Shown: positions 37,628 to 47,484, counted from the first letter of the stretch. The stretch: DNA of 64,000 nt from Planctomycetaceae bacterium (GCA_020426325.1 JAGQQG010000007.1:1-64000), one strand, 5' to 3'. Notes: generated by a model from the letters alone, not told the origin. Translations and numbers: made by a program.

Positions 37628-37887
37628 GTCGATCAGCGAGAAAGTGGACAGCCTTCGGTCTACTTCATGACGGTCGTCAGTGCGAGAGATTTCGTGTGCT
37701 CATTGAAAGACGGATGCCCAAGCATGATTTGTTTGGGGATCGGAAAGCCACTGATGTCTCTGAACACTCAGATAAGCACGAGACTTGGGTAGGGACTCAA
37801 AGTCGCTAACAGTCAAAACATCAGAATCACAGTTTTTTATCCTTTTCTTTTATTGTTTTGGTCCCTCGCAGGGCTGGGAGTTCATTC

Positions 37888-38796
37888 ATGAAGACTGGTC
37901 GACGCGGCTTCACGCTGATCGAACTGTTGGTCGTCATTGCCATCATCGGCATCCTCGTAGCGCTCCTGCTGCCTGCCGTGCAACAGGCGCGGGAGGCTGC
38001 ACGCCGAACCCAGTGCACCAACAACCTCAAACAGATCGGACTGGCACTGCAGAATTATCATGACGCGCACAAGTTGTTTCCGCCCGGATACATCGCTGCC
38101 GGAACCGGTAGTCATGTCGCCCACACCGGAACCAGCGGCATCGGATGGGGAGCTCAGCTCCTTCCCGAACTCGATCAGGACAACCTTTGGAAACAATTTG
38201 ATGCCAGACTCAGCATCATTGATCCCGCTAACGATGCCTTTCGAAAAACTCCTTTGAGCGTCTTTCGCTGTCCGTCTGACCCGCAGGTTGACCTCTGGGA
38301 AATCCAGCACGAATCCATGCCCGGTGTGGTCATCACAGAACTACCGATTGCAAACTACGTCGGTATGTTCGGCACTGGTGCACTCGATGGATGCGAGAAT
38401 GCCGCAGGGACTCCTCCTGTCTCCTCAAGCGGCCAGTGTGTTGGTGATGGAACGTTCTACCACAACAGCAGCGTCCGTCTGCGAGACTTTTCGGATGGCT
38501 ACACCAGTACCATCATGATTGGTGAGCGCCGCTCAGATGACCAAATGGGATGGAGATCAACATGGGTCGGCATGGTCCCCGAAGGGGAAGAGGCCTTTCA
38601 GCGAATCCTCGGTTCGGCCGATCACGTTCCCAACTCCCCGGATGGCCATTTTGATGACTTCAGCAGTTACCACGAAGGGGGGGCATTCTTCGGGCACGGT
38701 GACGGCAGCGTCCATTTTCTCTCCGAGAACATGGACCTGTCCGTGTATCAGGCGCTGGCAACGATCAAAGGGGGAGAAATTGTCGGTGAGTACTGA
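37888..38796 (+). CDS. DUF1559 pilin-like protein (type II secretion/type IV pilin N-terminus)
   Basis: This 302-residue protein begins with a classic prepilin leader, MKTGRRGFTLIELLVVIAII, cleaved after the Gly before Phe8, and continues ILVALLLPAVQQAREAARRT. The conserved NNLKQIGLALQNYHDAHKLFPPG and the C-terminal H-x-G-G-A-x-F-x-x-x-DGSV-type block (GGAFFGHGDGSVHFLSE) identify the DUF1559 family, which is hugely expanded in planctomycetes. The protein is probably assembled in the envelope; the individual role of members is unknown. GGGAG lies upstream of the ATG at 37888. An in-frame start at 37858 would put residues before the leader and is rejected. Confidence 0.93.
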   Translation: MKTGRRGFTLIELLVVIAIIGILVALLLPAVQQAREAARRTQCTNNLKQIGLALQNYHDAHKLFPPGYIAAGTGSHVAHTGTSGIGWGAQLLPELDQDNLWKQFDARLSIIDPANDAFRKTPLSVFRCPSDPQVDLWEIQHESMPGVVITELPIANYVGMFGTGALDGCENAAGTPPVSSSGQCVGDGTFYHNSSVRLRDFSDGYTSTIMIGERRSDDQMGWRSTWVGMVPEGEEAFQRILGSADHVPNSPDGHFDDFSSYHEGGAFFGHGDGSVHFLSENMDLSVYQALATIKGGEIVGEY

Positions 38797-38821
38797 GAGA
38801 ACAACCCCACAGTGATCGCTG

Positions 38822-39400
38822 ATGACGCTCGCAGATCTCCGGAATCACTTTTGCTGTTCGCCGTTTCTACCGAATCACATCCACGAACTTGCTGCGGTGG
38901 CGCTCATCTTTCGTGAGGCGGATGATGATCTGGAGATTCTCTTGATCAGGCGTGCTGATCGCGAGGACGATCCATGGTCGGGACACATCGCTTTCCCCGG
39001 CGGTCGAATGAGCCCGGCAGATCATTCCCCTCAGGCAACGGCTGAACGCGAAACTCTGGAAGAAATCGGACTCGACCTCACGCACTACGGTGAGTGCGTG
39101 GGATCGCTTGAACCAGAATCGCCGATGAAGCGAACATCAGGCACAAACCTGTTGGTCGTACCCTACCTCTACTCCCTCGACCACGAACCGGAGAAGTACG
39201 TCCTCAACCACGAGGTCGCCGAACTATTCTGGGTTAGGATCGGCCCGATGTTGCTTCGTCAGAACCTGACGAAGTTCCACTTTGAACACGAAGGGCGCTC
39301 TCACGTGCTCCCCGGCTTCAACGTCAACGGCCACACCCTCTGGGGCATGAGCTACCGCATGCTGACGCGTGTGTTCTCGACAATTGAAGAAAACCTCTAA
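38822..39400 (+). CDS. Nudix hydrolase, CoA-pyrophosphatase-like
   Basis: This 192-residue cytosolic protein carries a Nudix box at about residues 60-83, with GGRMSP followed by the core RETLEEIGLDL. The preceding FPGG with DPWSGHIAF, and the spacing D-x-S-x-x-x-T-A, match the CoA-diphosphatase (NudL/UPF0035) subgroup, which hydrolyses coenzyme A and its derivatives to phosphopantetheine and adenosine 3',5'-bisphosphate. The substrate is inferred from the subgroup motif. It starts 25 bases after the DUF1559 stop on the same strand, so readthrough is possible, but a functional link is not evident. Confidence 0.88.
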   Translation: MTLADLRNHFCCSPFLPNHIHELAAVALIFREADDDLEILLIRRADREDDPWSGHIAFPGGRMSPADHSPQATAERETLEEIGLDLTHYGECVGSLEPESPMKRTSGTNLLVVPYLYSLDHEPEKYVLNHEVAELFWVRIGPMLLRQNLTKFHFEHEGRSHVLPGFNVNGHTLWGMSYRMLTRVFSTIEENL

Positions 39401-39402
39401 CT

Positions 39403-39425
39403 CCCTCTCCACTCGGGGGAGAGGG
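39403..39425 (+). terminator. Hairpin CCCTCTCC/GGAGAGGG after the Nudix gene
   Basis: A perfect 8-base stem begins 3 bases after the Nudix stop codon. A longer copy with the same arms occurs at 40578-40600, so this is a recurrent intergenic hairpin type as well as a likely terminator. Confidence 0.6.
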
Positions 39426-39509
39426 GATTCTCGTACACAACTCTTCGATTTGGTCGATTCGCTTTTTTTCGTGAAACTCAAAAACCAACTCTCACGGATA
39501 GTATTCTGC

Positions 39510-40487
39510 TCAGACATTCGCACCATCATCATGGACTTTTACAGCTGTTGGGCGACGCAAACAATCTTCTGCAACCATAATCAGTCCTTCTGTATCATGA
39601 GTTGGAACGATGGCTAACCCCCAATCACTTCCCTGCGTGTCGAGTTCAACGAGTGAGTATTTCGAGTGACTCAATTGAAGGGCAATCGCCGGTACGACTT
39701 CATCTCCGATTCCATCCGCAACTTCCAGCAAAACCCAATCGAGAGGTACATCCGTTGATCCACGGCACTCTCGAAGACGTCCCACGACAACGGCGGAACT
39801 GGCTCGGTGGTGGAAGATTCCGATGAAGTCGAACCGCTCGGCATACGTCAGCAGGTTCATCCAAACTCCCTCAGCATTTGCGGGTGGATCAATCGCAGTT
39901 TCTAACTCGTCGATCCACCGTCTAACCGCCAAGGAATCTCCTCGCAGCAAAATGTGTGCGGCCTGCTTGATTAATTCATGAATCACAATGGGATGCCTTG
40001 AGAGTTCGCCGAGTGGCCATACGTGACGAATCCGTTTCTCGGCCTCCCTTAACCGATGGTTGTCGTAGCGTGCGATTGCACGATCGATCAATTGATGGAT
40101 GTTTTGATTGGTAGCTCCTCGCGGATAGCGAGCCGGACTTTCATCATTGTGAAATTCACTCGGGGCGAATCGCAGGAGTGCGTCAACTGCAGCCAGGCAA
40201 TGTTCCTTGCTCAAGCAAACCCAGCGGTCCAGTTCTTCCCATGACGGATCAAGCTCGTAGAACAAATCACCCCATTCGCTCACAACAGGAGATGACAATG
40301 CAATCTCAATCCATGCGATTGCGTCTTCCTGAGGCAACTCACTTAACGACTTGCTCAGATCCGGATGTCGAATGTGAGAGCGTATTTCCGCAGCAGGCTC
40401 TTTCAGCAGTTGCTGAAGTATTCCTTTGAATCTCCGGCGTTGCCGCCAAAATCGCATTCGTCGGACAAGACGACCAAGCCACGACAA
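39510..40487 (-). CDS. Protein of unknown function (325 aa)
   Basis: I do not recognise this family. The 325-residue frame begins at a TTG with GGGGA 8 bases upstream; the first ATG is ten codons later at 40457. The N-terminus is strongly basic (RLVRRMRFWRQRRRF), the body is helical and rich in Trp, Glu and Arg, and the C-terminal part contains DWVLLEVADGIGDEVVPAIA and DTQGSDWGLAIVPTHDTEGL, the latter resembling a small beta-strand immunity-type or SMI1-like ending only superficially. No signal peptide or membrane span is seen. The gene is bracketed by two copies of the CCCTCTCC/GGAGAGGG hairpin, and both neighbours are conserved housekeeping-type genes. Confidence 0.65.
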   Translation of the reverse strand: MSWLGRLVRRMRFWRQRRRFKGILQQLLKEPAAEIRSHIRHPDLSKSLSELPQEDAIAWIEIALSSPVVSEWGDLFYELDPSWEELDRWVCLSKEHCLAAVDALLRFAPSEFHNDESPARYPRGATNQNIHQLIDRAIARYDNHRLREAEKRIRHVWPLGELSRHPIVIHELIKQAAHILLRGDSLAVRRWIDELETAIDPPANAEGVWMNLLTYAERFDFIGIFHHRASSAVVVGRLRECRGSTDVPLDWVLLEVADGIGDEVVPAIALQLSHSKYSLVELDTQGSDWGLAIVPTHDTEGLIMVAEDCLRRPTAVKVHDDGANV

Positions 40488-40577
40488 TTGCGCATCCCCT
40501 TTTCACATGGACCTGACTGGAAAGCGAAACCCCTTGCGATCCCTCACCCTGATTCTTCGCTACGATTCAGAATCTGT

Positions 40578-40600
40578 CCCTCTCCCCCGAGGGGAGAGGG
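40578..40600 (-). terminator. Hairpin CCCTCTCCCC/GGGGAGAGGG after the aldehyde dehydrogenase gene
   Basis: A perfect 10-base stem with a 3-base loop lies 27 bases beyond the stop of the minus-strand aldehyde dehydrogenase gene. On the minus strand it is followed by a mixed rather than poly-T tail. It shares its arms with the hairpin at 39403-39425. Confidence 0.6.
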
Positions 40601-40626
40601 ATTTCGATAATCTCTTCAAGATCGAT

Positions 40627-42102
40627 TCAGTCCAGGCTCATCGTCACGGTCTTCAGCTCAGTGTAGTTGGCGAGGGCCGCTTCGCCGAGTTCGCGACCGA
40701 TGCCGGACATTTTGAAGCCGCCGAAGGGGGCAGCGGCGTCGAAGACGTCGTAGCAGTTGACCCAGACCGTGCCTGCTTTCACTTTGGCAGCCAGGCTGTG
40801 GGCTTTCGCGATGTCGCGGGTCCAGACTGCGGCTGCAAGGCCGTAGAAGGTCTTGTTGGACCGCTCGATCACCTCATCGAATTCACGGAACGGCAACACG
40901 CTCATCACCGGGCCGAAGATTTCGTCTGTCGCGATGTCCATGTCGTCCGTCACGTTGTCGAACACGGTCGGCTCGACAAAGAAGCCCTTGTCGCCCCAGC
41001 GGCCGCCGCCCGTCCGGCAGTCGGCACCGGAGGATTTACCTCGTTCGATGTAGCCCATGATCTTCTCGAACTGATCCTTGTCCACCTGCGGCCCTTGAGC
41101 GGTCGCCGGGGAGAACGGGTCGCCCAGCTGGCGGTTCTTCGCCCGGTCGACCAGCCGCTCGACGAAGTCGCTGTGGATCGATTCCTCGACGAAGACCCGG
41201 CTGCCCGCACAACAGCACTGACCCTGGTTAAAGAACAGACCGAACTCGGCCCCCTGCACGGCCGCCTCAATGTCGCAGTCCGCGAAGACGACGTTGGGAC
41301 TCTTGCCTCCCAGTTCGAGTGTGACCCGTTTGAGAGTCTGCGCCGCATCCCGCATGATGATCTGACCGACCTCGGTTGAACCTGTAAAGGCGACCTTGTC
41401 AACATCCGAATGGGCGACGATGGCAGCTCCCGTTTCACCAAATCCGCAGACGACGTTGATGACCCCCGGCGGGAATCCCGCTTCCATCGCGAGTTCCGCC
41501 ATGCGCAGACATGACAGGGGCGTCTGCTCAGCCGGCTTCATCACGATGGTGCAACCAGCAGCGAGAGCCGGACCCCATTTCCAGGCAACCATCAATGCAG
41601 GGAAGTTCCACGGGATAATCTGACCGACGACGCCGACAGGCTCTCGGCGCGTGTAACAGAAGTAGTTGCCCCGGACGGGTATTGTGTCCCCTTTGATCTT
41701 GTCAGCCCACCCTGCGTAATAGCGGAGGCAGTCAATGACGAGCGGCAGGTCCGCGTTCAACGCATCGATGATCGGCTTCCCGTTGTCCAGCGTCTCCAGA
41801 GCGGCCAGTTCGACGATGTTCTGTTCAATCAGGTCAGCCAGCTTGAGCAGAAGAGCACCACGGTCGCGAGCGTCCATGTCATGCCATTCCCCTTCCTCAA
41901 ACGCTCGTCGTGCCGCTTTGACGGCCCGGTCCACATCCTCAGCATTTGCCTGCGCGACATCAGTGATCTTCTCCTCGGTCGCCGGATGATAGGTCGCAAA
42001 CGTTTCTCCCCTGACGGAGTCGCACCATTCGCCATTGATGAGCAACTGATTGCGACGAATCTGCGGGCGGGCAACGGGAGCGGTTTCGAGCGTAGCGGAC
42101 AT
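40627..42102 (-). CDS. NAD(P)-dependent aldehyde dehydrogenase
   Basis: This 491-residue enzyme oxidises aldehydes to carboxylic acids. The signature positions are visible: the general base Glu263 in LELGGKSP, the nucleophile Cys297 in [12 protein letters not shown], the cofactor-binding stretch [37 protein letters not shown], and EIFGPVMSV near the C-terminus. The Cys-Cys-Cys motif and overall pattern resemble the ALDH1/2 and betaine/phenylacetaldehyde dehydrogenase group; the substrate is not decided by sequence. An AGGAGA site precedes the ATG. It stands alone, with a hairpin terminator downstream. Confidence 0.95.
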   Translation of the reverse strand: MSATLETAPVARPQIRRNQLLINGEWCDSVRGETFATYHPATEEKITDVAQANAEDVDRAVKAARRAFEEGEWHDMDARDRGALLLKLADLIEQNIVELAALETLDNGKPIIDALNADLPLVIDCLRYYAGWADKIKGDTIPVRGNYFCYTRREPVGVVGQIIPWNFPALMVAWKWGPALAAGCTIVMKPAEQTPLSCLRMAELAMEAGFPPGVINVVCGFGETGAAIVAHSDVDKVAFTGSTEVGQIIMRDAAQTLKRVTLELGGKSPNVVFADCDIEAAVQGAEFGLFFNQGQCCCAGSRVFVEESIHSDFVERLVDRAKNRQLGDPFSPATAQGPQVDKDQFEKIMGYIERGKSSGADCRTGGGRWGDKGFFVEPTVFDNVTDDMDIATDEIFGPVMSVLPFREFDEVIERSNKTFYGLAAAVWTRDIAKAHSLAAKVKAGTVWVNCYDVFDAAAPFGGFKMSGIGRELGEAALANYTELKTVTMSLD

Positions 42103-42259
42103 GGATCGTTCTCCTGAGTGCGATGGCGAATGACGTCGATGTTCGTCGGATGGAACCTCAACACCAGTATATCAACGAACCGGCCAACTGTTCACCATGA
42201 GCGGACGAGACTGGGGCGACCGAAAGAGAACCAGATGTTGAACAGGCTCCCGATTCGGT

Positions 42260-43126
42260 CTACGATCGGGAAGCGTTCAGTCGTCGCCGCACGGAATGTG
42301 CTGCCAGGGGGAGCATGCAGAGTGCAATCAAAGTGAGAAGCCAGGGGAAGATCGCAGTCACCAGAAGTACGATCCCTTGGATGATCCCCACCAAACTCTC
42401 GAACGAGTTTTGCCACGTCCGCTGCCAGCGTGTGACAAACGTGGGACTCTCTGCGGGCACGAAGGGGTCGATCTCCTTCAAAGTGAGATCAATTGTGGAG
42501 AGCGACGTCTGGTCAGCGAGAAACTTAAGCTGGCCCTGAAGCCGTTGCACCTCGCTGCGGACGCGGGAGAGTTCCTTTTCGATCACGAGAATATCCGGAA
42601 GCGCACGTGTCGTCTCAGTCATGTGGTCGAGAACTCTTTGTTCCTCCTGCTGCTTGTTACGGACGCGAGCCTCCAGATTAAAGAACTCCGATGGACTTCG
42701 TCAGTCGTTTCCTGTTGTTCCTGAACCTCGCCGATCTGGATGAGTGCGTTGACCAAGGGACGATACTGCATCACCGGAACACGAAGCGTCCACTGTCCCT
42801 GACGTGTCGATCTGGAGTAACCGCCCAACCGGAAACTGGCTATGAATCCACCGCATTCCGCTGTCAGTGATTCAACCTCCATTACCGCATCTCCCCAATC
42901 GGTGACTTCGATCGCAATGGTCGCGTGGTGGATCAACTTGCGTTCAGTGAGGGACTTGTCGGTGGAAAGCAGGGGGAACGATTTCGCTGGACTCATTTGC
43001 CGGTCGGGAGCTGACATGAGTCGACACCGAAGGAGTTTCTGCCTGCGATGGTGAACTGTGGGGGATCGTTTGTCCACACCCGCACACGAGAAGCACAAGC
43101 AGCGGCAGCGATCGGTGGGGCAGCAT
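42260..43126 (-). pseudogene. DUF4349 lipoprotein, split by two frameshifts
   Basis: Three successive frames together read as one DUF4349 protein. The first (ATG 43126, GGAGG at a spacing of 5) encodes a lipoprotein signal, SLPLLVLLVCGCG. The second carries KLIHHATIAIEVTDWGDAVM and SRSTRQGQWTLRVPVMQYRP. The third carries VIEKELSRVRSEVQRLQGQL, DLTLKEI and a C-terminal membrane segment near TAIFPWLLTLIALCML. The first switch fits one extra base in the G run at 42972-42976 (plus strand). The second fits one missing base near 42686-42691, where skipping restores FFNLEARVRNKQQEEQR. It is either a recent pseudogene or two sequencing or assembly errors; both sites are short homopolymers. The intact family is an envelope protein with a coiled coil and one C-terminal span. 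Confidence 0.8.
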
Positions 43127-43288
43127 GCAAACCTCCGCACGATTACGTCAGCAAAAAAATGCCTCAGCTACGTGATTGATGCGCACGGATCGACGTATAT
43201 TCCTCCCCAAAGTTCACACTCGAGGAATGAGTTTTCTCGACCAATCAGAAAGAGATGCAAAGCATTCATATGTTGGATTCCGATACGA

Positions 43289-44095
43289 TTATCCGTTGGC
43301 GGGAATCGCTCGCCATGTGGTGACCCGTGCTGAAGGGTCGTCCAGACACTCAACGTCATACTCATGCGATCTCAGAAAGTCTTGTGCTTCAGTATCCGAA
43401 AGTCCGAGGTTTTCAAGTCCCGGTCGGTTGTGTTCGAAAAAGATCTCGCGGATTTGATGCTGTTGAAGCAATCGTTCGGCTCCACGGAGGACGAGCGGAT
43501 CGGCACCCTCCGTGTCGATCTTGAGCACGTCAATCGGCTCGTTGTCGGTGATCACATCGTCCAGACGGACAACATCGACTTTGTACGATCGGGCCTGATC
43601 GGTTACGGCCAAGCTGCCCCAGCCGGTTTGTTCTTCATCGCCAGGATCAAACAACATGGTTGATTTGCGTTCACCCGCTGCCATCGGGATCAGCTGTAGT
43701 CGATCTTCAAATCGATTGTGAATCATATTTCGCCGGATGATGTCCTGATTTCTTTTCACAGGTTCGAAGGCGAGACATGTCGTCCGCGGACTGGTGGACA
43801 GCCATAGCAGGGGAAAGTAACCCATGTTGGCCCCGACATCGACGAGTCGTCCACCGCTTTGCGCTCGTTCAACCATTCGACGTGACAGGTCAAGTTCAAA
43901 GAAGCCCATCAAAGCAATACATTCACTGACGTAATCCGTCGGAACTAGGGATAGCATCTGACAACCAGGTGCCAGCGCGAGGTCAGCTTTCTCAAACAGG
44001 GGGGCGAATCTTTCCGGTTGTTTGCGGTAAAACCTGTAATAGATCAACCCCTTCCATCGGTTGGGGGCCAACTTCAGCAGAAGCGGTCGCTTCAT
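43289..44095 (-). CDS. FkbM-family methyltransferase
   Basis: This 268-residue protein is a SAM-dependent O-methyltransferase of the FkbM type. The SAM site is VDVGANMGYFPLLWLS near residue 86, followed by CLAFEPVKRNQDIIRRN, a GWGSLAV strand, VDVVRLDDVI and the family signature VLKIDTEGADPLVLRG. Members methylate sugars or polyketide-like hydroxyls; the substrate here is unknown. GGAG lies 7 bases upstream of the ATG. No glycosyltransferase operon surrounds it, although an ELM1-like glycosyltransferase gene is 4 kb away on the same strand. Confidence 0.9.
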   Translation of the reverse strand: MKRPLLLKLAPNRWKGLIYYRFYRKQPERFAPLFEKADLALAPGCQMLSLVPTDYVSECIALMGFFELDLSRRMVERAQSGGRLVDVGANMGYFPLLWLSTSPRTTCLAFEPVKRNQDIIRRNMIHNRFEDRLQLIPMAAGERKSTMLFDPGDEEQTGWGSLAVTDQARSYKVDVVRLDDVITDNEPIDVLKIDTEGADPLVLRGAERLLQQHQIREIFFEHNRPGLENLGLSDTEAQDFLRSHEYDVECLDDPSARVTTWRAIPANG

Positions 44096-44270
44096 TAATC
44101 ATCTCCGGTCATGAAGTCACACGTTAAAGGACTTTCGCCCGATTCGCCTGCCAGCTGCCGTTTCGCGAATGACAACAGTCCTTGGAACAGCAGAGGATTG
44201 AAGCAGGACACGACATTGCGTGTCCATGCCACTTTCGGCATCAACCATGATGAAGGCCAAACCAAACGAC

Positions 44271-44909
44271 TCAGTCGAGTTTCTGTACCCGTATGTTCTT
44301 GAAGTACACCTTGCTCACCGGGTCATGAGCCTGGAAGCAGAAGGTGCCTTCGCTGAGGTAACGCTGGTAATCTTCAGGATCGAACGGCTGCAGGGGGCGC
44401 TGGTGGTAGTCGACCACGATGATATCATTGAGTTCGACACGAATATGATCGTCTTTGACGGTGATGGTCTGCGTCCACCATTCGCCGTCGTCGATGTGTT
44501 TCTGCATGACGTTGACGACACTCCACAGGCTGCCGCTGCGAATCGGGTCAGCATGTGAGTTGTTCACCTGCGACTCATACCCCCAGTGAGGCCAGCCTTC
44601 CCCCTGAACCTTGGTGTGGAAGTAGATCCCGCTGTTGCTGTTGGGCTCCGTCTTGCAATCGACCTTGAGGACGAAATTCTTGAAAGGAGCAAGCTCGCCG
44701 ACGTAGTACAGGTGGCTGCGAGGCCCGTTGGCGATGATCTGACCGTCCTTAATCGACCAGGAGTCCGGATTTTCGCTGATCTGCCAGTTGTCAAACGTCT
44801 TGCCGTCCCACAGGGAGACGAAACCCTCTTCGAGATTGTCGTCGGAAAACGTCGCGGCAGCGAATATTGTCAGTACCAGGAGTGCGGGTAACACGAAACT
44901 CATGCGCAT
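44271..44909 (-). CDS. DUF1080 secreted protein (3-keto-disaccharide hydrolase family)
   Basis: This 212-residue exported protein has a signal peptide (MRMSFVLPALLVLTIFAAAT). The start at 44909 has GGAG 9 bases upstream; the in-frame extension to 44975 lacks signal character. The DUF1080 concanavalin-like fold is recognisable from SLWDGKTFDNWQ, SWSIKDGQIIANGPRSHLYY, NSNSGIYFHTKVQGEGWPHW, the GSLWSVVN block and the strand pair ending VYFKNIRVQKLD. Planctomycetes encode many DUF1080 proteins, and characterised relatives hydrolyse 3-keto-glycosides. No 3-keto-forming oxidoreductase gene lies next to it here. Confidence 0.9.
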   Translation of the reverse strand: MRMSFVLPALLVLTIFAAATFSDDNLEEGFVSLWDGKTFDNWQISENPDSWSIKDGQIIANGPRSHLYYVGELAPFKNFVLKVDCKTEPNSNSGIYFHTKVQGEGWPHWGYESQVNNSHADPIRSGSLWSVVNVMQKHIDDGEWWTQTITVKDDHIRVELNDIIVVDYHQRPLQPFDPEDYQRYLSEGTFCFQAHDPVSKVYFKNIRVQKLD

Positions 44910-44981
44910 TGTGGTGAGCTCCAACAATCTCGGGAGGTTGAATTCGCGGGAAATCGCACCACGATTTGAGGACACCCCCGG

Positions 44982-45395
44982 TCAGATGTCAATGCAAGCG
45001 CCGACCTCGAGACATCCGACCGCATCGTCACATACACAGGGACCGAATGTCAGCCACCAACAAGTGTTCGAGACGTTCGATTCGTCTCCGGGAAGTGATT
45101 GGAGTTTCCGCTGTTTCTCAATCCGGGCATCATGGTAAGTGTCGCGCGGCAGCTCGGATCGCAGGATGGCACAAGCTGTCTGACACTCGCGGAACCGCTC
45201 CGGCATCTGCATCAGACAGCACCAGATCCCCCGTTGCTGGACCAGTCTCAGGGCATACTGGGAGCAGGACTCGCCTTGATGCAACACTCGATGCGCACAC
45301 AAAAACCCCTTGTAGGGGGAAATGAACCGTTGATAACCACGGATCAACACGGAAGCAGACATCGCAGGAAACGAGAGCGGGTATTCTGTCATCAT
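44982..45395 (-). CDS. yidD: YidD-like membrane protein insertion efficiency factor (extended)
   Basis: The core residues about 16-75 match YidD: VLIRGYQRFISPYKGFLCAH, then the conserved SCSQYALRLV near residue 45. YidD helps insert inner-membrane proteins beside YidC and is peripheral to the membrane. At 137 residues this product is longer than the usual 70-100, with an extra C-terminal tail (from about 80) containing Cys-rich WWLTFGPCVCDDAVGC that I cannot match. The usual neighbours rnpA and yidC are absent; it lies upstream of and divergent from aspS. The canonical P-x-C-S-x-Y becomes E-S-C-S-Q-Y here. Confidence 0.75.
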   Translation of the reverse strand: MMTEYPLSFPAMSASVLIRGYQRFISPYKGFLCAHRVLHQGESCSQYALRLVQQRGIWCCLMQMPERFRECQTACAILRSELPRDTYHDARIEKQRKLQSLPGDESNVSNTCWWLTFGPCVCDDAVGCLEVGACIDI

Positions 45396-45461
45396 GGAGA
45401 GGTCACAAAACGGTGTGGCTGCAAACTGTTTTCTTACTGGAACTTCCGCCCATAGCGAAGA

Positions 45462-45489
45462 TTGCGGGAGGTTGCCCGTCCCCTATAAT
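45462..45489 (+). promoter_or_regulatory. Sigma-70-like promoter upstream of aspS
   Basis: A perfect TATAAT at 45484-45489 is preceded by TTGCGG at 45462-45467 with 16 bases between them. The aspS start codon lies 80 bases downstream. The -10 match is strong and the -35 weak. Confidence 0.5.
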
Positions 45490-45568
45490 GTTCCTTCGCT
45501 GGTCTCTGAGGACAACGTGACCAGCCTTCCCACGGATCATCCCTATTTCGAATTGTTCTGGAACTCTC

Positions 45569-47338
45569 GTGCTACGCACTCATACTTGTGGCGACCTTCG
45601 CGCTGACCATGTTGACCAGACTGTGACCCTGTGCGGATGGGTCGACAAGTACCGTGACCACGGTGGCGTGGTCTTCGTCGACCTCCGGGACCGTTATGGC
45701 ATCACTCAGGTGTCGTTCAAACTCGACAATGCCAGCGAGATTCAACATCAGGCACAGGAACTTCGACATGAAGATGTGATCCAGGTGACCGGGGATGTTG
45801 TCAGCCGAGGTGAGGGGAATATCAATCCAAAGCTTGCGACAGGCGAAATTGAGCTTCGTGCGCGGAAGTTGACCATCCTCAACAAGAGCCGCACGCCGCC
45901 GTTTGAGCCGAACGGGGAGTCACTCCCCAACGAGGAACTGCGATTGCAGTACCGCTTCATTGACCTGCGACGCCGGGCGTTGCAGAGGAACCTCACGTTA
46001 CGTCATCAAATCTGCAAGGCAACGCGAGACTATTTTAACAATCTCAAGTTTCTGGAGATCGAGACACCCATTCTCGGCCGTTCGACGCCTGAAGGAGCGC
46101 GTGACTATCTGGTCCCGAGCCGGGTGCATGAGGGGGCCTTCTATGCGCTGCCGCAGTCGCCACAGTTGTTCAAACAGATTCTCATGGTCTCCGGGTACGA
46201 CCGCTACTATCAGATTGCCCGCTGCTTCCGTGATGAAGACCTGCGTGCGGACCGGCAGCCGGAGTTCTCGCAGATCGACGTCGAGATGGCGTTCATCGAA
46301 CTCGATGACATGCTCGGGGTGATCGACGGCCTGGTGGCCGCAATGGTCAAGGAAGTCCGGGGCGAAGAGATCACGCTTCCACTTCCGCGATACACTTATA
46401 CCGAGGTCATGGAGAAGTATGGCTCCGATAAACCCGATCTGAGGTTCGGTCTGCCGATTGTGGAAGTCAGCGATCTCGTGAGTGAGAGTGACTTCGGCGT
46501 CTTCAAGAGTACCGTTCAAGGGGGCGGGCATGTCCGCGGTCTGTGCGTCAAAGGCGCAGCTGAGAAATACTCTCGCCGCATTCTCGATAACGACCTCAAG
46601 GGCATCGTCGGTGAATATGGTGCGAAGGGTCTGGCCTACTTCAAGGTCGCTGGCGGCAAGCTCGAGTCGTCCATCGCCAAGTTCTTCAATGATAAACAGC
46701 AAATGGCCATTGTGGAGCGGATGCAGGGAGAGGACGGCGACCTGCTGTTGTTCATTGCGGACAGCTGGAAGGTGAGCTGCGCCTCTCTCGCCGCTTTGCG
46801 AAATTACCTGGGGAGAGATCTCAAGCTGTACGACCCTAAGTCGATGTTGACCTACTGGGTCGTTGACTTCCCGCTCGTCTCGTGGAACGCGGATGAGAAA
46901 CGCTGGGACGCGGAGCATCACATGTTCTGCTCGATTCACCCGGACGATGTGGAACTGATGAAGACCGATCCGGGCAAAGTCCGCGCACAGTCGTACGACC
47001 TCGTCTGCAATGGCTACGAGGCTGCAAGTGGCAGCATTCGTATTCACGATCCGGCCATTCAGCAGCAGGTCTTCGATCTGCTGAACATCAACGCTGAGGA
47101 AGCTGAGCAACGTTTCGGCTTCCTCCTGCAGGCCCTGCGCTACGGTGCCCCTCCCCACGGAGGGATCGCCCTCGGCCTCGACCGCTGGGTGATGCTGTTT
47201 GCCGGGTCGGAGAATATCCGCGATGTGATTGCCTTCCCCAAGACGCAACGAGCCAGCGACCTGATGCTCGGCGCACCTTCGGACGTCGATTCACAGCAAC
47301 TCAAGGACCTGCACATCAAGCTCGATCTGCAGAATTAG
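45569..47338 (+). CDS. aspS: Aspartyl-tRNA synthetase
   Basis: This 589-residue class II synthetase charges tRNA-Asp with aspartate. The length and layout are bacterial: an N-terminal OB-fold anticodon-binding domain ([20 protein letters not shown]), the catalytic core with motif 2 ([20 protein letters not shown]), an inserted GAD domain of about residues 290-420, and motif 3 ([20 protein letters not shown]). Translation starts at a GTG at 45569, the only start that keeps the conserved [12 protein letters not shown]-terminus. Whether it is discriminating or also charges tRNA-Asn cannot be settled here. The gene is monocistronic, with a promoter at 45462-45489. Confidence 0.97.
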   Translation: MLRTHTCGDLRADHVDQTVTLCGWVDKYRDHGGVVFVDLRDRYGITQVSFKLDNASEIQHQAQELRHEDVIQVTGDVVSRGEGNINPKLATGEIELRARKLTILNKSRTPPFEPNGESLPNEELRLQYRFIDLRRRALQRNLTLRHQICKATRDYFNNLKFLEIETPILGRSTPEGARDYLVPSRVHEGAFYALPQSPQLFKQILMVSGYDRYYQIARCFRDEDLRADRQPEFSQIDVEMAFIELDDMLGVIDGLVAAMVKEVRGEEITLPLPRYTYTEVMEKYGSDKPDLRFGLPIVEVSDLVSESDFGVFKSTVQGGGHVRGLCVKGAAEKYSRRILDNDLKGIVGEYGAKGLAYFKVAGGKLESSIAKFFNDKQQMAIVERMQGEDGDLLLFIADSWKVSCASLAALRNYLGRDLKLYDPKSMLTYWVVDFPLVSWNADEKRWDAEHHMFCSIHPDDVELMKTDPGKVRAQSYDLVCNGYEAASGSIRIHDPAIQQQVFDLLNINAEEAEQRFGFLLQALRYGAPPHGGIALGLDRWVMLFAGSENIRDVIAFPKTQRASDLMLGAPSDVDSQQLKDLHIKLDLQN

Positions 47339-47484
47339 TGGCTCATCGAACCTGGGATGACGGCTCCTCTGCGATCGGCGGCCGCATCTTCCATGCGTCG
47401 CTGATCAAAACAATCCAGCTGATAGACCTTCGATGGACCACGAGTACGCCTCTCGGTCATGATGCGGTGCCATCGTCGGCGTCA

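Noticed and set aside
37243..37809. 188-codon frame overlapping the His/Cys-rich gene in another frame
   Set aside because: The 37199 frame has a signal-like N-terminus and a promoter; this one has neither and continues past it with basic, low-information sequence.
44096..44270. Possible RNA gene in the gap before the DUF1080 stop
   Set aside because: No cloverleaf, no terminator-like hairpin and no conserved RNA motif could be recognised.
45998..47248. 416-codon minus-strand frame opposite aspS
   Set aside because: aspS is unmistakable on the plus strand over the whole interval; the antisense product has no recognisable motif.
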